From Nocardioides sp. Soil797 (lineage in GTDB: Bacteria > Actinomycetota > Actinomycetes > Propionibacteriales > Nocardioidaceae): a stretch of DNA of 64,000 nucleotides. This document shows positions 10,520 through 17,951 of the stretch, one piece after another. The stretch lies in the NCBI GenBank assembly GCA_001429555.1, contig LMSR01000018.1:361968-425967 (forward strand). The letters are read 5' to 3'. Numbering within the stretch: the first letter of the stretch is position 1; every line of letters begins with the position of its first letter. The notes below the pieces were generated by a model, which worked only from the letters and a program-made list of their open reading frames with translations, had not been told where the DNA came from and did not search any database. The translations under genes and the position numbers were made by a program.

Positions 10520-11439
10520 TGAAGCACGAGCTGCCGCACCTGGCACTCTCGAAGCACGCCCACAACCGCCACGGCCTGCAGCGCACGGACGAGAGCTGGC
10601 TCGACGAGCAGTGGAAGAACCCCGAGACGCGGGTCCTCCTGGTCTCCGGAAACCGGATGCGCCTCGTCGACGGGCAGGTCGAATGGCTCGCGCCGACGGA
10701 CTGTCCCGATGAGGGCCTGCGGTTGTTGCTGGGGGAGCAGGACGGTGTTGCCCGCTTCGCCCTGATCATGGCTCCCGACGCTGCTCCCGGGGAGAAGACG
10801 GACTGGATCGAGCTGCGCGGGGCCCTGGGCGCGCTCACCGGTGACGGCGTGGTGCAGGCGCCGCTGGTCATGCATGCCATCGGGATGGCCGAGTGGCACT
10901 GGGCGACCCGTCACTGTCCCAGGTGTGGGGGAGGGCTGCGTGCCGAGCAGGCCGGCCACGTGCTGACCTGCGTGGACTGCCGTCGCCAGCAGTTTCCGCG
11001 TTCGGACCCGGCGGTGATCATGCTGATCGCCCACGGGGAGCCCGGCTCACCGGACGAACGCTGCCTGCTCGGTCGCGGCGCCACCTGGCCCGAGGGCCGC
11101 TTCTCCACGCTCGCCGGATTCGTGGAACCCGGCGAGGCGATGGAGGACGCCGTACGCCGGGAGGTGATGGAGGAGACCGGGGTCGCGGTCGGTCAGGTCG
11201 ACTACTTCGGCAACCAGCCGTGGCCCCTCCCGGCCAGCCTGATGGTCGGGTTCGTGGGCCGCGCGACCTCCACCGAGATCAACGTCGACGATGCCGAGAT
11301 CGCCGAGGCCCGCTGGTTCACCCGCGCCGAGATGGTCGAGCAGGCCGAGGCAGGTCGCATCGTGCTGCCCGGTGGCGTGTCGATCTCGCGCTCGCTGGTC
11401 GAGCACTGGTTCGGCGGGCCGCTGCCCGGCTCCTGGTGA
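10519..11439 (+). CDS. nudC: NAD(P)H pyrophosphatase / RNA decapping Nudix hydrolase
   Basis: NudC hydrolyses NADH to NMNH and AMP, and in other bacteria removes NAD caps from RNA. The 306-residue protein has a zinc ribbon (CPRC at 133-136, CVDC at 151-154), a complete Nudix box from G200 to about 222 ending REVMEETGV, and the NQPWPLPAS motif near 231-239 that corresponds to the SQPWPFPxS signature of NADH-specific members. Its ATG overlaps the peptidase stop (TGATG), so translation is coupled. It lies close to mrx1 and uvrD2, as in mycobacteria. Confidence 0.94.
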   Translation: MKHELPHLALSKHAHNRHGLQRTDESWLDEQWKNPETRVLLVSGNRMRLVDGQVEWLAPTDCPDEGLRLLLGEQDGVARFALIMAPDAAPGEKTDWIELRGALGALTGDGVVQAPLVMHAIGMAEWHWATRHCPRCGGGLRAEQAGHVLTCVDCRRQQFPRSDPAVIMLIAHGEPGSPDERCLLGRGATWPEGRFSTLAGFVEPGEAMEDAVRREVMEETGVAVGQVDYFGNQPWPLPASLMVGFVGRATSTEINVDDAEIAEARWFTRAEMVEQAEAGRIVLPGGVSISRSLVEHWFGGPLPGSW

Positions 11440-11469
11440 CTCTCCCGCCCCTCCCGCCCCTTGGCCCTG

Positions 11470-11549
11470 CCCATTTCCCCGGGTACCCGGGGAAATGGGA
11501 ACTCCCCGGCCGAAATACCGGCCGGGGAGTTCCCATTTCGGCCGGGAAG
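11470..11549. repeat. composite palindrome array, copy 1
   Basis: Between the convergent nudC and mrx1 genes lies a perfect 30-nt palindrome at 11470-11499 centred on GGTACC. A 16-bp inverted repeat with a 6-nt AAATAC loop follows at 11497-11534, and then ATTTCGGCCGGGAAG. A near-identical array occurs at 63602-63682. The position suggests a bidirectional terminator, but the sequence conservation between two unrelated loci indicates a dispersed REP-like or MITE-like repeat. Confidence 0.8.
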
Positions 11550-11580
11550 TCGTGACCGGCCGGGTCAGGTACTCAGCTGG

Positions 11581-11829
11581 TCAGGCGAGTTCGGCGAGCT
11601 TGGCCTTGATCTGGGCCAGCGACGGATTCGTCTGGGCGGAGCCGTCCGCGAAGACCAGCGTGGGGACGGTCTGGTTGCCGCCATTGGCCTCCTCGACCAG
11701 CTTGGCCGCCTCAGGCTGCTGCTCGATGTCGACGATGTCGTAGGCAATGCCCTCACGGTCGAGCTGGCTCTTGAGCCGGTGGCAGTAGCCACACCAAGGT
11801 GTGGTGTACATCGTGAACGTGTCGGTCAT
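11581..11829 (-). CDS. mrx1: mycoredoxin-1 (glutaredoxin-like)
   Basis: This 82-residue thioredoxin-fold protein reduces mixed disulfides formed with mycothiol, the actinobacterial low-molecular-weight thiol. The active site is CGYC at residues 13-16, in the context MYTTPWCGYC, and the cis-proline segment TVPTLVFADGS follows. This matches the mycobacterial Mrx1 pattern closely and differs from the usual CPYC. The ATG at 11829 gives the family length. It is divergent from uvrD2 and convergent with nudC; the same trio occurs in mycobacteria. Confidence 0.92.
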   Translation of the reverse strand: MTDTFTMYTTPWCGYCHRLKSQLDREGIAYDIVDIEQQPEAAKLVEEANGGNQTVPTLVFADGSAQTNPSLAQIKAKLAELA

Positions 11830-11904
11830 GGCAGGTCTGTCCCCTTGGACGTCTAGGGTTTGCTGGGCTCGAGGTGAACAACGATTCCACAGGAGATCTT
11901 CCCG

Positions 11905-13938
11905 ATGTCGACCCCCGCTGACCTGTTGGCCGCCCTCGACCCTGAGCAGCGGCAGGTGGCCGAGGCGCTGCGCGGTCCGGTCCGGGTGCTCGCGGGAGCC
12001 GGCACCGGCAAGACCCGAGCCATCACCCACCGCATCGCCCACGGGGTCGCCACCGGCATCTACCAGCCCGGTGAGGTCCTGGCGGTGACCTTCACCACGC
12101 GGGCCGCGGGTGAGATGCGCACCCGACTGCGCGAGCTCGGAGCCCCCGGCGTCCAGGCGCGTACCTTCCACGCTGCCGCGCTGCGCCAGCTGCGCTACTT
12201 CTGGCCCTCGGTCCACGGCACCGAGCTGCCGACCCTCACCGAGTCGAAGCTCGCCCTGATGGCGCTGGCCGCTCGTCGGCAGCGACTCGGCGTCGACCAG
12301 GGCACCTTGCGCGACCTGGCTTCCGAGGTCGAGTGGGCCAAGGTCAGCAACGTGCGTCCCGAGGAGTACCCACGCCTGGCCCCGGCCCGTGGTCGTGAGG
12401 TCAACAACGTCGACGCCGAGACGGTGGCCCGGGTCTTCGGCACCTATGAGGACGTCAAGCGTGGCCAGGGCCGCATGGACATGGAAGACGTTCTCCTTCT
12501 CACGGCGGCGCTCCTCGCCGAGGACGAGCGCGTCGCCGCCCAGGTGCGTCGCCAGTACAAGTTCTTCGTGGTCGACGAGTTCCAGGACGTCTCACCGCTG
12601 CAGTCGGCGTTGCTCGAGCTGTGGCTGGGTGGGCGTGACGAGATCTGCGTGGTCGGCGACCCCGCCCAGACCATCTACAGCTTCGCGGGAGCCAACGCCT
12701 CCTACCTGCGCGACTTCTCCAAGAAGCATCCCGGCACCACCTCCATCGAGCTGGTCCGCAACTATCGCTCCACCCCCGAGGTGGTGGGCGCGGCCAATGC
12801 GCTCCTCGCCGGCACCAGTTCGCGGGGCGTGCAGCTGACGGCGCAGCGTCCCACCGGCCCGGCGATCACATACGTGGAGCACACCGATGAGGTCGACGAG
12901 GCCGAGTCGGTGGCCGCCGAGATCCTGCGGCTCCAGCAGGACGGGGTCTCACCCGGGTCGATGGCCGTCCTGTTCCGCATCAACGCCCAGTCGGAGGCGT
13001 TCGAGGATGCGCTGGCGGCCCGCAACATCCCGTACGTCGTTCGCGGCGCGGCCCGCTTCTTCGACCGGCCCGAGGTGCGCCAGGCGATCACCCTGCTGCG
13101 CGGCACCGCACGATCCGGGGGTGGGGGCGACGACCTCGTCGACGACGTCCGCGCCACCCTCGCCGGCATGGGTTGGACCTCCGAACCGCCGTCGGGTCGG
13201 GGCACGGCACGCGATCGGTGGGAGTCGTTGCACGCGCTGGTCTCCCAGGCAGAGACGTACGCCGCCTCCGACGGCGCCACGCTCGGTGGCTTCGTCGACG
13301 ACCTCGATCGTCGCGCGCAGGAGCAGCACGCACCGGTGGCCGAGGGGGTCACCCTGGCCACGCTCCACACCGCGAAGGGCCTGGAGTGGGATGCGGTGTT
13401 CGTGTGCGGCGTCCAGGAGGGCTCCATCCCGATCAGCTTCGCGCAGACCCCCGCTGAGGTGGAGGAGGAGCGCCGACTGCTCTACGTCGGCATCACCCGG
13501 GCACGTGTGCACCTGCGGGTCTCGTGGAGTCTCGCCCGCAAGCCGGGCGGCCGCACGACCCGCAGCGCCTCGCGGTTCCTGGCCGCCCTGCGCCCCGAGG
13601 TGCGCGAGACCAAGCCCGTGCGCGCCAAGAAGGCGGCGCGTGCAGCCATGTGCGGCACGTGCGGGCGACCGCTCTCCACTGCCGGCGAGCGCAAGGTCGG
13701 CCGCTGCGTCGACTGCCCCGCCAACTACGACGAGGAACTCTTCGCGCGGCTCAAGGAGTGGCGTCGCGAGCGGGCCGGCGAGGACGGCGTGCCGGCGTAC
13801 GTCGTGTTCACGGACAAGACCCTGGAAGCGGTGGCGGAGATGAAACCCACCGACGACGCGCAGCTGTTGCGCATCTCGGGCATCGGCGCCGCCAAGGTGG
13901 AGCGCTACGGCGAGGAGCTCCTCGAGCTCATCAACTGA
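11905..13938 (+). CDS. uvrD2: UvrD2-type DNA helicase with HRDC domain
   Basis: This is a 677-residue superfamily 1A 3'-5' helicase. Walker A is GAGTGKT at residues 31-37, the DEFQDV DExx box and a GDPAQTIYSF motif follow, and motif V/VI residues lie around TLHTAKGLEWD and LLYVGITRAR. The C-terminus carries a tetracysteine element (CGTC...CVDC) and an HRDC-like helix-hairpin domain, the architecture of mycobacterial UvrD2. AGGAG lies 8 nt before the ATG. It is the third UvrD-family helicase in 14 kb and precedes whiB7 as in mycobacteria. Confidence 0.93.
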   Translation: MSTPADLLAALDPEQRQVAEALRGPVRVLAGAGTGKTRAITHRIAHGVATGIYQPGEVLAVTFTTRAAGEMRTRLRELGAPGVQARTFHAAALRQLRYFWPSVHGTELPTLTESKLALMALAARRQRLGVDQGTLRDLASEVEWAKVSNVRPEEYPRLAPARGREVNNVDAETVARVFGTYEDVKRGQGRMDMEDVLLLTAALLAEDERVAAQVRRQYKFFVVDEFQDVSPLQSALLELWLGGRDEICVVGDPAQTIYSFAGANASYLRDFSKKHPGTTSIELVRNYRSTPEVVGAANALLAGTSSRGVQLTAQRPTGPAITYVEHTDEVDEAESVAAEILRLQQDGVSPGSMAVLFRINAQSEAFEDALAARNIPYVVRGAARFFDRPEVRQAITLLRGTARSGGGGDDLVDDVRATLAGMGWTSEPPSGRGTARDRWESLHALVSQAETYAASDGATLGGFVDDLDRRAQEQHAPVAEGVTLATLHTAKGLEWDAVFVCGVQEGSIPISFAQTPAEVEEERRLLYVGITRARVHLRVSWSLARKPGGRTTRSASRFLAALRPEVRETKPVRAKKAARAAMCGTCGRPLSTAGERKVGRCVDCPANYDEELFARLKEWRRERAGEDGVPAYVVFTDKTLEAVAEMKPTDDAQLLRISGIGAAKVERYGEELLELIN

Positions 13939-14006
13939 GGTCTCGTCGTTGTCGGCCGGGTTTCTCGGGACGTGGAGAAGAAAATCAAGAAATACCCAAT
14001 AAATCG

Positions 14007-14037
14007 TTTGCCCATTACAGGCGTGGCACGATAGTTT
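14007..14037 (+). promoter_or_regulatory. whiB7 promoter
   Basis: A -35-like TTGCCC (14008-14013) and a -10-like TAGTTT (14032-14037) are separated by 18 nt. The bases directly upstream of the -35 are unusually AT-rich for this genome (13981-14006). WhiB7-activated promoters in mycobacteria carry an AT-rich block just upstream of the -35, bound by the AT-hook, so autoregulation is a reasonable inference. Confidence 0.55.
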
Positions 14038-14113
14038 TCTTCTCGTCCGAAACGTTTGCGCACCACGACCTTGGCAAGGTCGGCGCTCGATTACACCTGA
14101 GGAGGTGGGCTCA

Positions 14114-14290
14114 ATGAAGAACATCACCATCGATATGACGGCTGCGAACCAGTCGCGCATTGCTGTGCCCACCTACGCCTTTGGCGCGTCCACGTGTGCC
14201 CGAGTCGATGCTCCGGTTCGCAAGCACGCTGTCGCTCTCGCCCAGGGAGCCACCCAGGGGACCACTGTCTGGAGTCCACCGCCAAGTTGA
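14114..14290 (+). CDS. whiB7 leader peptide (uORF)
   Basis: A 58-codon reading frame begins MKNITIDMTAANQSR and is preceded by a strong GAGGAGGTG ribosome site 6 nt before its ATG. It ends 25 nt before an intrinsic terminator that lies upstream of whiB7. Translated uORFs that sense ribosome inhibition precede whiB7 in mycobacteria and streptomycetes. The peptide has no recognisable domain and probably acts in cis, through ribosome position. A GTG at 14105 lies inside the Shine-Dalgarno site and is unlikely. Confidence 0.75.
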   Translation: MKNITIDMTAANQSRIAVPTYAFGASTCARVDAPVRKHAVALAQGATQGTTVWSPPPS

Positions 14291-14315
14291 GGAAACTCAC
14301 GCTCGGCAGCCTCCA

Positions 14316-14353
14316 GGCCGCGGAACCCGAACACCGGGATCCGCGGCCTTTTT
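14316..14353 (+). terminator. intrinsic attenuator in the whiB7 leader
   Basis: The 8-nt arms GGCCGCGG (14316-14323) and CCGCGGCC (14341-14348) pair perfectly. The loop contains a further CCCG/CGGG stem, and five T residues follow directly. It lies between the uORF stop and whiB7, so it is positioned to cut transcription unless an alternative fold forms when ribosomes stall on the uORF. Confidence 0.85.
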
Positions 14354-14416
14354 GTTTGGTCTCGACCCGCTCAACACCGATCAACATCCAGATCAGGTCA
14401 CGAGGAGGTGACATAC

Positions 14417-14728
14417 ATGACCATCAGCGAACTCCGGGAGCCTGCCGAGAACACGCTGGGGGAGCTCCATGCGGCTGCGGACACCGTCGATGACGAACTG
14501 CTGCCCTGCCGAGCCAACAACCCCGAGCTGTTCTTCGCCGAGTCACCCACCGACGTGGAGTACGCCAAGGCCCTGTGCACGGACTGCCCTGTCCAGGCAC
14601 TCTGCCTCGCCGGCGCGCTCGAACGGCGTGAGCCGTGGGGCGTCTGGGGAGGCGAGCTTTTCCTGCAAGGGATCGTCATCCCCCGCAAGCGCCCCAGGGG
14701 CCGGCCTCGCAAGAACGCCGCCGCCTGA
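14417..14728 (+). CDS. whiB7: WhiB7-family antibiotic-resistance regulator
   Basis: This 103-residue iron-sulfur transcription factor activates intrinsic antibiotic-resistance genes together with the primary sigma factor. Four conserved cysteines are visible (LPCRANN, ALCTDCPVQALC), then the GVWGG turn, then a C-terminal AT-hook RPRGRPRK that defines the WhiB7 subclass. The ATG at 14417 follows GAGGAGGTG by 6 nt; the GTG at 14408 is part of that site. The long leader and its uORF and terminator support drug-responsive attenuation. Confidence 0.95.
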   Translation: MTISELREPAENTLGELHAAADTVDDELLPCRANNPELFFAESPTDVEYAKALCTDCPVQALCLAGALERREPWGVWGGELFLQGIVIPRKRPRGRPRKNAAA

Positions 14729-14818
14729 TCCTGACCACCGACCCGGTCAGCGGAAGGCGACCGGCACCAGAAAGCGATGAGACAAACCATGACCACACAC
14801 ACGAACTGGAGCAACACC

Positions 14819-14980
14819 ATGAGTCTGATGCATGAAGAACTGGCACGCGCACAAATGTCCGCGCGCCTGGGAGAGGCGCAGAGCATGCGTCAGGGCCACC
14901 AGCTGGCCCTGGCTCGTCGGATGTCTCGCAAGGCCGAGCGTGCCGCCCAACAGGCCCGCCTCGCGTTCGCGCGCCTCTGA
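14819..14980 (+). CDS. small basic helical protein of unknown function
   Basis: The 53-residue product begins MSLMHEELARAQMSARLGE and is rich in Arg, Ala and Gln, with no hydrophobic segment. It is probably a single long amphipathic helix or coiled coil. GGAG lies 8 nt before the ATG. An upstream in-frame ATG at 14789 would add 10 residues. It lies 90 nt downstream of whiB7 and could be co-transcribed. I do not recognise a family; its downstream inverted repeat may be its terminator. Confidence 0.55.
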   Translation: MSLMHEELARAQMSARLGEAQSMRQGHQLALARRMSRKAERAAQQARLAFARL

Positions 14981-14990
14981 TCGAACACAC

Positions 14991-15040
14991 GCCGAGCCGG
15001 CACGAGCTGATGCAATCTGGTCAGCTCGTGTCGGCTCGGC
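14991..15040. repeat. long-armed intergenic inverted repeat
   Basis: Arms of 20 nt (14991-15010 and 15021-15040) pair with one mismatch around a 10-nt loop, TGCAATCTGG. Two partial copies of the inner motif, GTGCCGGCTCGGC and GTGCCGAGTCGGC, follow at 15059-15071 and 15089-15101. No T-tract follows, so it is not a canonical intrinsic terminator. Confidence 0.75.
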
Positions 15041-15116
15041 GCACTTGCGTGCGAACCCGTGCCGGCTCGGCGATCTGGGGCGTCAACACGTGCCGAGTCG
15101 GCGTACGGTGAAGAGC

Positions 15117-15281
15117 GTGCCAGCCACCTGTGACTTCTGCGGACAGCAAGCCGAGACCGACGACGTCCCACTGACCTGGAGCACCGCCGTCGAGAACGGC
15201 CGGAGCCGGGTCTTCTGCGAGACGTGTTCGCGCCGACACCTGCGCGCGATGGAGAGCAAGCTCGACAGTGAGTGGTGGTAG
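15117..15281 (+). CDS. small zinc-ribbon protein
   Basis: The 54-residue protein starts VPATCDFCGQQAE and carries CDFC near the N-terminus and CETC (FCETCSRRHLR) near the C-terminus, a four-cysteine treble-clef or ribbon layout. The C-terminus ends in SEWW. Proteins of this type are common in actinobacteria but have no assigned role that I can name. The GTG start is inferred from the position of the first CxxC; an ATG start is absent. It converges on the ThiF-like gene. Confidence 0.6.
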   Translation: MPATCDFCGQQAETDDVPLTWSTAVENGRSRVFCETCSRRHLRAMESKLDSEWW

Positions 15282-15305
15282 CCGCCAGGTGTCGGTCAGT
15301 CGCAC

Positions 15306-16226
15306 TCATCCGGCGTGACGTTGGCCCCAGCCGCAGCCGCACGCGGGATGCTGGGCCCAGAGTGACCGGCGCAGGTCGAGCGTGGGGTCGAGAGTGATCG
15401 TGGCGCTCCACGTGGTGGGCTGGTTGCCGTCGATCCAGTTGAGCAGGTCACGCGAGGCCCACAGCAGAGCCATGTCGAGCAGGTCATGGTGGATCGGGTC
15501 GGGGAGCCCGTCGCGCGGAGCCTCGGGGGCGGCGTACTGACGCACGATGAGTGGGCGCCGCGGGTCGGCATCGGCATGGTGTGCGTCGATGCAGCGCAGG
15601 CAAGCGGTCTGTCCGGGGACCACGAACGGCCCCACCCGCACCACGCCCTCGCTCGAGTTGACCAAGAGGTGAGGGAGGTCGTCGCGCACCCACTCGTCGA
15701 GCCGGTCGCGGTCGGTCTCGCCGCGGGTCACCAGGACGGCGACATCGGGCGTCGCCACGGGGTCGGCAGTCACTCCGGCACTCTCGAGGAGGACGCCGAG
15801 TCTGCGCACGGTCCGGGGGAGACCTCGATGCTCAAGTCGTACGCCGGTGTGTCGGCGCTGCTCCAGCAGCCTCCGGCTGACGGGACCGTTGTCGGCGAAG
15901 AACGCAGACAACGACTCCCTCGACTCCTGGCGCCGGCGCTCGCTGATCGAGGTGAAGAAGTCGTCGGCATCCAGCACCAGGCCGCGATCGAGCAGGTCGG
16001 AGCACAGGTGCAGCACCGTGGGGGACAGGGTGGAGACCGGCCCGGGTGGGACTCCGTTGCGCAGGCCCGCGAGCAGCTGCCGGACCGCGTCACTGTCGGG
16101 GGCGACCACCGCGAGATGGGTGGCCAGGCCGACCTGGAGATGGCCGTCCTCGCGACGACAGATCCGCACGCCCGGCCGCAGCAGCGGTCTGGCCGGGAAT
16201 CCGGGGTGGCGGCTGGTCGAGGACAT
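15306..16226 (-). CDS. stand-alone ThiF/TOMM-type leader-binding-like protein
   Basis: The 306-residue protein has an N-terminal part resembling the precursor-docking domain of azol(in)e-peptide (TOMM) cyclodehydratase partner proteins, then a degenerate E1/ThiF-like fold. The zinc-site pairs CLRC (followed by IDAHHADADPRRP) and CGC near the C-terminus match that family. I see no glycine-rich ATP-binding loop, no YcaO gene and no precursor peptide nearby. Its role here may therefore be unrelated to RiPP biosynthesis. The ATG at 16226 is chosen over 16259 because the extra 11 residues look non-conserved. Confidence 0.6.
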   Translation of the reverse strand: MSSTSRHPGFPARPLLRPGVRICRREDGHLQVGLATHLAVVAPDSDAVRQLLAGLRNGVPPGPVSTLSPTVLHLCSDLLDRGLVLDADDFFTSISERRRQESRESLSAFFADNGPVSRRLLEQRRHTGVRLEHRGLPRTVRRLGVLLESAGVTADPVATPDVAVLVTRGETDRDRLDEWVRDDLPHLLVNSSEGVVRVGPFVVPGQTACLRCIDAHHADADPRRPLIVRQYAAPEAPRDGLPDPIHHDLLDMALLWASRDLLNWIDGNQPTTWSATITLDPTLDLRRSLWAQHPACGCGWGQRHAG

Positions 16227-16336
16227 GGCGGAACCCTGACACAGGTGTGGGCCCGCCACAGGGCGTCATCCACAGGCCCATCGAAAACAGCTTCAGAACA
16301 GGCCTCGACGAAGGTGTTCTGACGGACCCGTCAACA

Positions 16337-16374
16337 ACGACGGCGCCACCCCCGAGAGGGGGCGGCGCCGTCGT
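16337..16374. terminator. strong GC hairpin downstream of the DUF5679 gene
   Basis: ACGACGGCGCC and GGCGCCGTCGT flank CCCCC-GAGA-GGGGG, giving a stem of about 16 bp with one bulge and a GNRA-like GAGA loop. It lies between two leftward genes (stop at 16394, next start at 16226), so it should end the DUF5679 transcript. There is no U-tract, so termination efficiency is uncertain. Confidence 0.55.
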
Positions 16375-16393
16375 GGATTGATCAGTGGGGCGC

Positions 16394-16552
16394 TCAGGCC
16401 TTGCCGAGGATCCGGTTGAGGTTGGTGCCACACTCGGGGCAGACGGCCTTGGCCATCCGGGTGCCCTTGTCATTGACCTTGACCTCACCCGAGGCCTCTC
16501 GCTTGGCCTTGCACTTCACGCAGTAGAACTCGCCGCTCCAGGTCTCCGCCAT
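16394..16552 (-). CDS. DUF5679 zinc-ribbon protein
   Basis: This 52-residue protein begins MAETWSGEFYCVKCKAKRE and contains CVKC and CPEC, forming a four-cysteine zinc ribbon. It matches the short DUF5679 proteins of actinobacteria, whose function is not known. A strong AAGGAGG lies 6 nt before the ATG, and the downstream GC hairpin would end the transcript. It is divergent from the crotonase gene. Confidence 0.8.
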   Translation of the reverse strand: MAETWSGEFYCVKCKAKREASGEVKVNDKGTRMAKAVCPECGTNLNRILGKA

Positions 16553-16655
16553 GACGGCCTCCTTGCCTAATTGATTCTCCGGTCGTCGCGACGGGGATTC
16601 GTGGGGAAGCCCGCCGGGGTCTCACGCTGGGGTGTTGACCACGAAAAACCCTACG

Positions 16656-16677
16656 CCACGCCTGCACGCAGGCGTGG
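16656..16677. promoter_or_regulatory. 22-bp perfect palindrome upstream of the crotonase gene
   Basis: CCACGCCTGC and GCAGGCGTGG are separated by 2 nt. The site ends 11 nt before the TAGGGT box (16689-16694) that lies 6 nt from the crotonase start codon. Its symmetry and position suit a dimeric repressor operator, possibly TetR- or GntR-type. It could also be a simple hairpin. Confidence 0.45.
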
Positions 16678-16700
16678 GAGGCGCCCCGTAGGGTGCCGTC

Positions 16701-17501
16701 ATGCCTCTCCACGACCTGGAACTCCTGCGCGTCGAACGCCCACGTCCGGGCGTCGCGCTGATCACCCTTGACGACCCTGCCCGCCGCAACGTGATGTCCG
16801 ACGAGATGACGGCATCGTGGACCCGGGCGATCGCCGATCTCGCCGCTGACGTCGACCTGCGCTGTGTGGTGGTCACCGGGGCTGGCACCGCGTTCTGCTC
16901 GGGCGGGGACATCGGGTGGATTGCCAGCGAGCCCGACGCCACCGTCGACCAGCTGCGCAACCGAATGCTGCCCTTCTACCGCGCCTGGCTCTCGATCCGT
17001 GACCTCGAGATCCCCACCATCGCAGCGATCAACGGTCACGCCATCGGAGCCGGGCTGTGCATGCCGTTGGCCTGCGACATCCGTTACTCCGCCGCCGGGG
17101 CGAAGCTCGGTGCGCCGTTCGTGAAGTTGGGCATGCACCCCGGAATGGCCGCCACGCACCTGTTCCCCGACGTGGTGGGTGAGGCCGCGGCGCGCGACCT
17201 GCTGCTCACCGGACGCATCGTCGACGCCGAGGAAGCGCTGCGCCTCGGCCTGGTCTCCCGGGTGATCGCCGACGAGGGGTTCCTCGACGAGGTGCTCGAC
17301 ACCGCGGAGACGGTGGCCGCAACAGCGCCGTTGGCCAGTCGCTACACCAAGGTTGCCCTGGCCGGTGCCGGCCACCCCGACATCGAGGCGGCTCTCCAGT
17401 GGGAGGCCCTGGCGCAACCAGCGACTCTGGCCACTGCCGACCTCCAGGAGGGCATCCGGGCGGCCAAGGAGAAGCGGACACCGCACTTCACCGGCCGCTA
17501 G
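16701..17501 (+). CDS. enoyl-CoA hydratase/isomerase family protein
   Basis: This 266-residue crotonase-fold enzyme acts on acyl-CoA esters, most likely in fatty-acid or branched-acid breakdown. The oxyanion-hole motifs are FCSGGDIGWI near residue 71 and the conserved AINGHAIGAG near 110. The canonical catalytic glutamates of hydratases are not both obvious, so isomerase or hydrolase activity is possible. A TAGGGT -10 box ends 6 nt before the ATG, suggesting a leaderless mRNA. It is monocistronic and has no acyl-CoA dehydrogenase neighbour. Confidence 0.85.
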   Translation: MPLHDLELLRVERPRPGVALITLDDPARRNVMSDEMTASWTRAIADLAADVDLRCVVVTGAGTAFCSGGDIGWIASEPDATVDQLRNRMLPFYRAWLSIRDLEIPTIAAINGHAIGAGLCMPLACDIRYSAAGAKLGAPFVKLGMHPGMAATHLFPDVVGEAAARDLLLTGRIVDAEEALRLGLVSRVIADEGFLDEVLDTAETVAATAPLASRYTKVALAGAGHPDIEAALQWEALAQPATLATADLQEGIRAAKEKRTPHFTGR

Positions 17502-17511
17502 GTCTCCTGTG

Positions 17512-17571
17512 CCGTTACCGAAGCGTATGCAGGTTCTGGGCCCGAAAATCCTGCATACCGTTCGGTAACGG
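17512..17571. repeat. long-armed inverted repeat downstream of the crotonase gene
   Basis: The 22-nt arms at 17512-17533 and 17550-17571 match at 20 of 22 positions around a 16-nt spacer. The arms contain TATGCAGG/CCTGCATA. It follows the crotonase stop by 10 nt, so it may act as a terminator or 3' stabiliser. No T-tract follows. Confidence 0.7.
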
Positions 17572-17951
17572 GAGGAAGGGCAGGAAGGGGAGGGCAGGCA
17601 GGCAGGGTGGCCCGCGGGGTCGGTACGCACGTCAGGGGGCATGAGAAGAGGCCCCGGGTCGCATCACCACACTTGCCTTCCCCTTGCGAGTGTGACGATG
17701 CCCGCCGAAGCGGATGACCTGAGGCCTCATCTGGTGCAGACGTTAGGGGGCCATGGGCGTGTGGTCAATGGACGATCCGCACAGCCTGTGGACAACCCTG
17801 TGGACAGACTGTGGAGTCGTGCGGGCGGGCTGTGGAACAGTAGTGCCGGAGCTGTGGGAGAAGCCTCGACCGTCCGCTCTGGAAACGGCTGCTGAGCAGG
17901 GCGTATGTCGAATTCGGGCTGTGGAGAGAAAGAAATCAGGAGCTGGAGCAG
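17572..17951. other. 380-nt intergenic region with a cluster of DnaA-box-like sites
   Basis: No gene is evident. A 9-nt inverted repeat (CACACTTGC and GCGAGTGTG) lies at 17668-17694. From 17787 to 17928 there are six TGTGG-core sites in the same orientation: TGTGGACAA at 17787, TGTGGACAG at 17799, TGTGGAGTC at 17810, TGTGGAACA at 17831, TGTGGGAGA at 17853 and TGTGGAGAG at 17920. The first is an exact complement of the actinobacterial DnaA box TTGTCCACA, and the first three are spaced 11-12 bp apart. Confidence 0.5.

Noticed and set aside
8594..10546. 650-codon open frame antisense to the M3 peptidase gene
   Set aside because: The sense strand encodes an intact metallopeptidase with HEFGH and full length. 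The antisense product is a Val/Gly/His-rich shadow.
17787..17928. replication origin
   Set aside because: There is no dnaA, dnaN, parAB or AT-rich unwinding region nearby, and the boxes are one-sided. A DnaA-binding cluster is kept as a finding, but not oriC.
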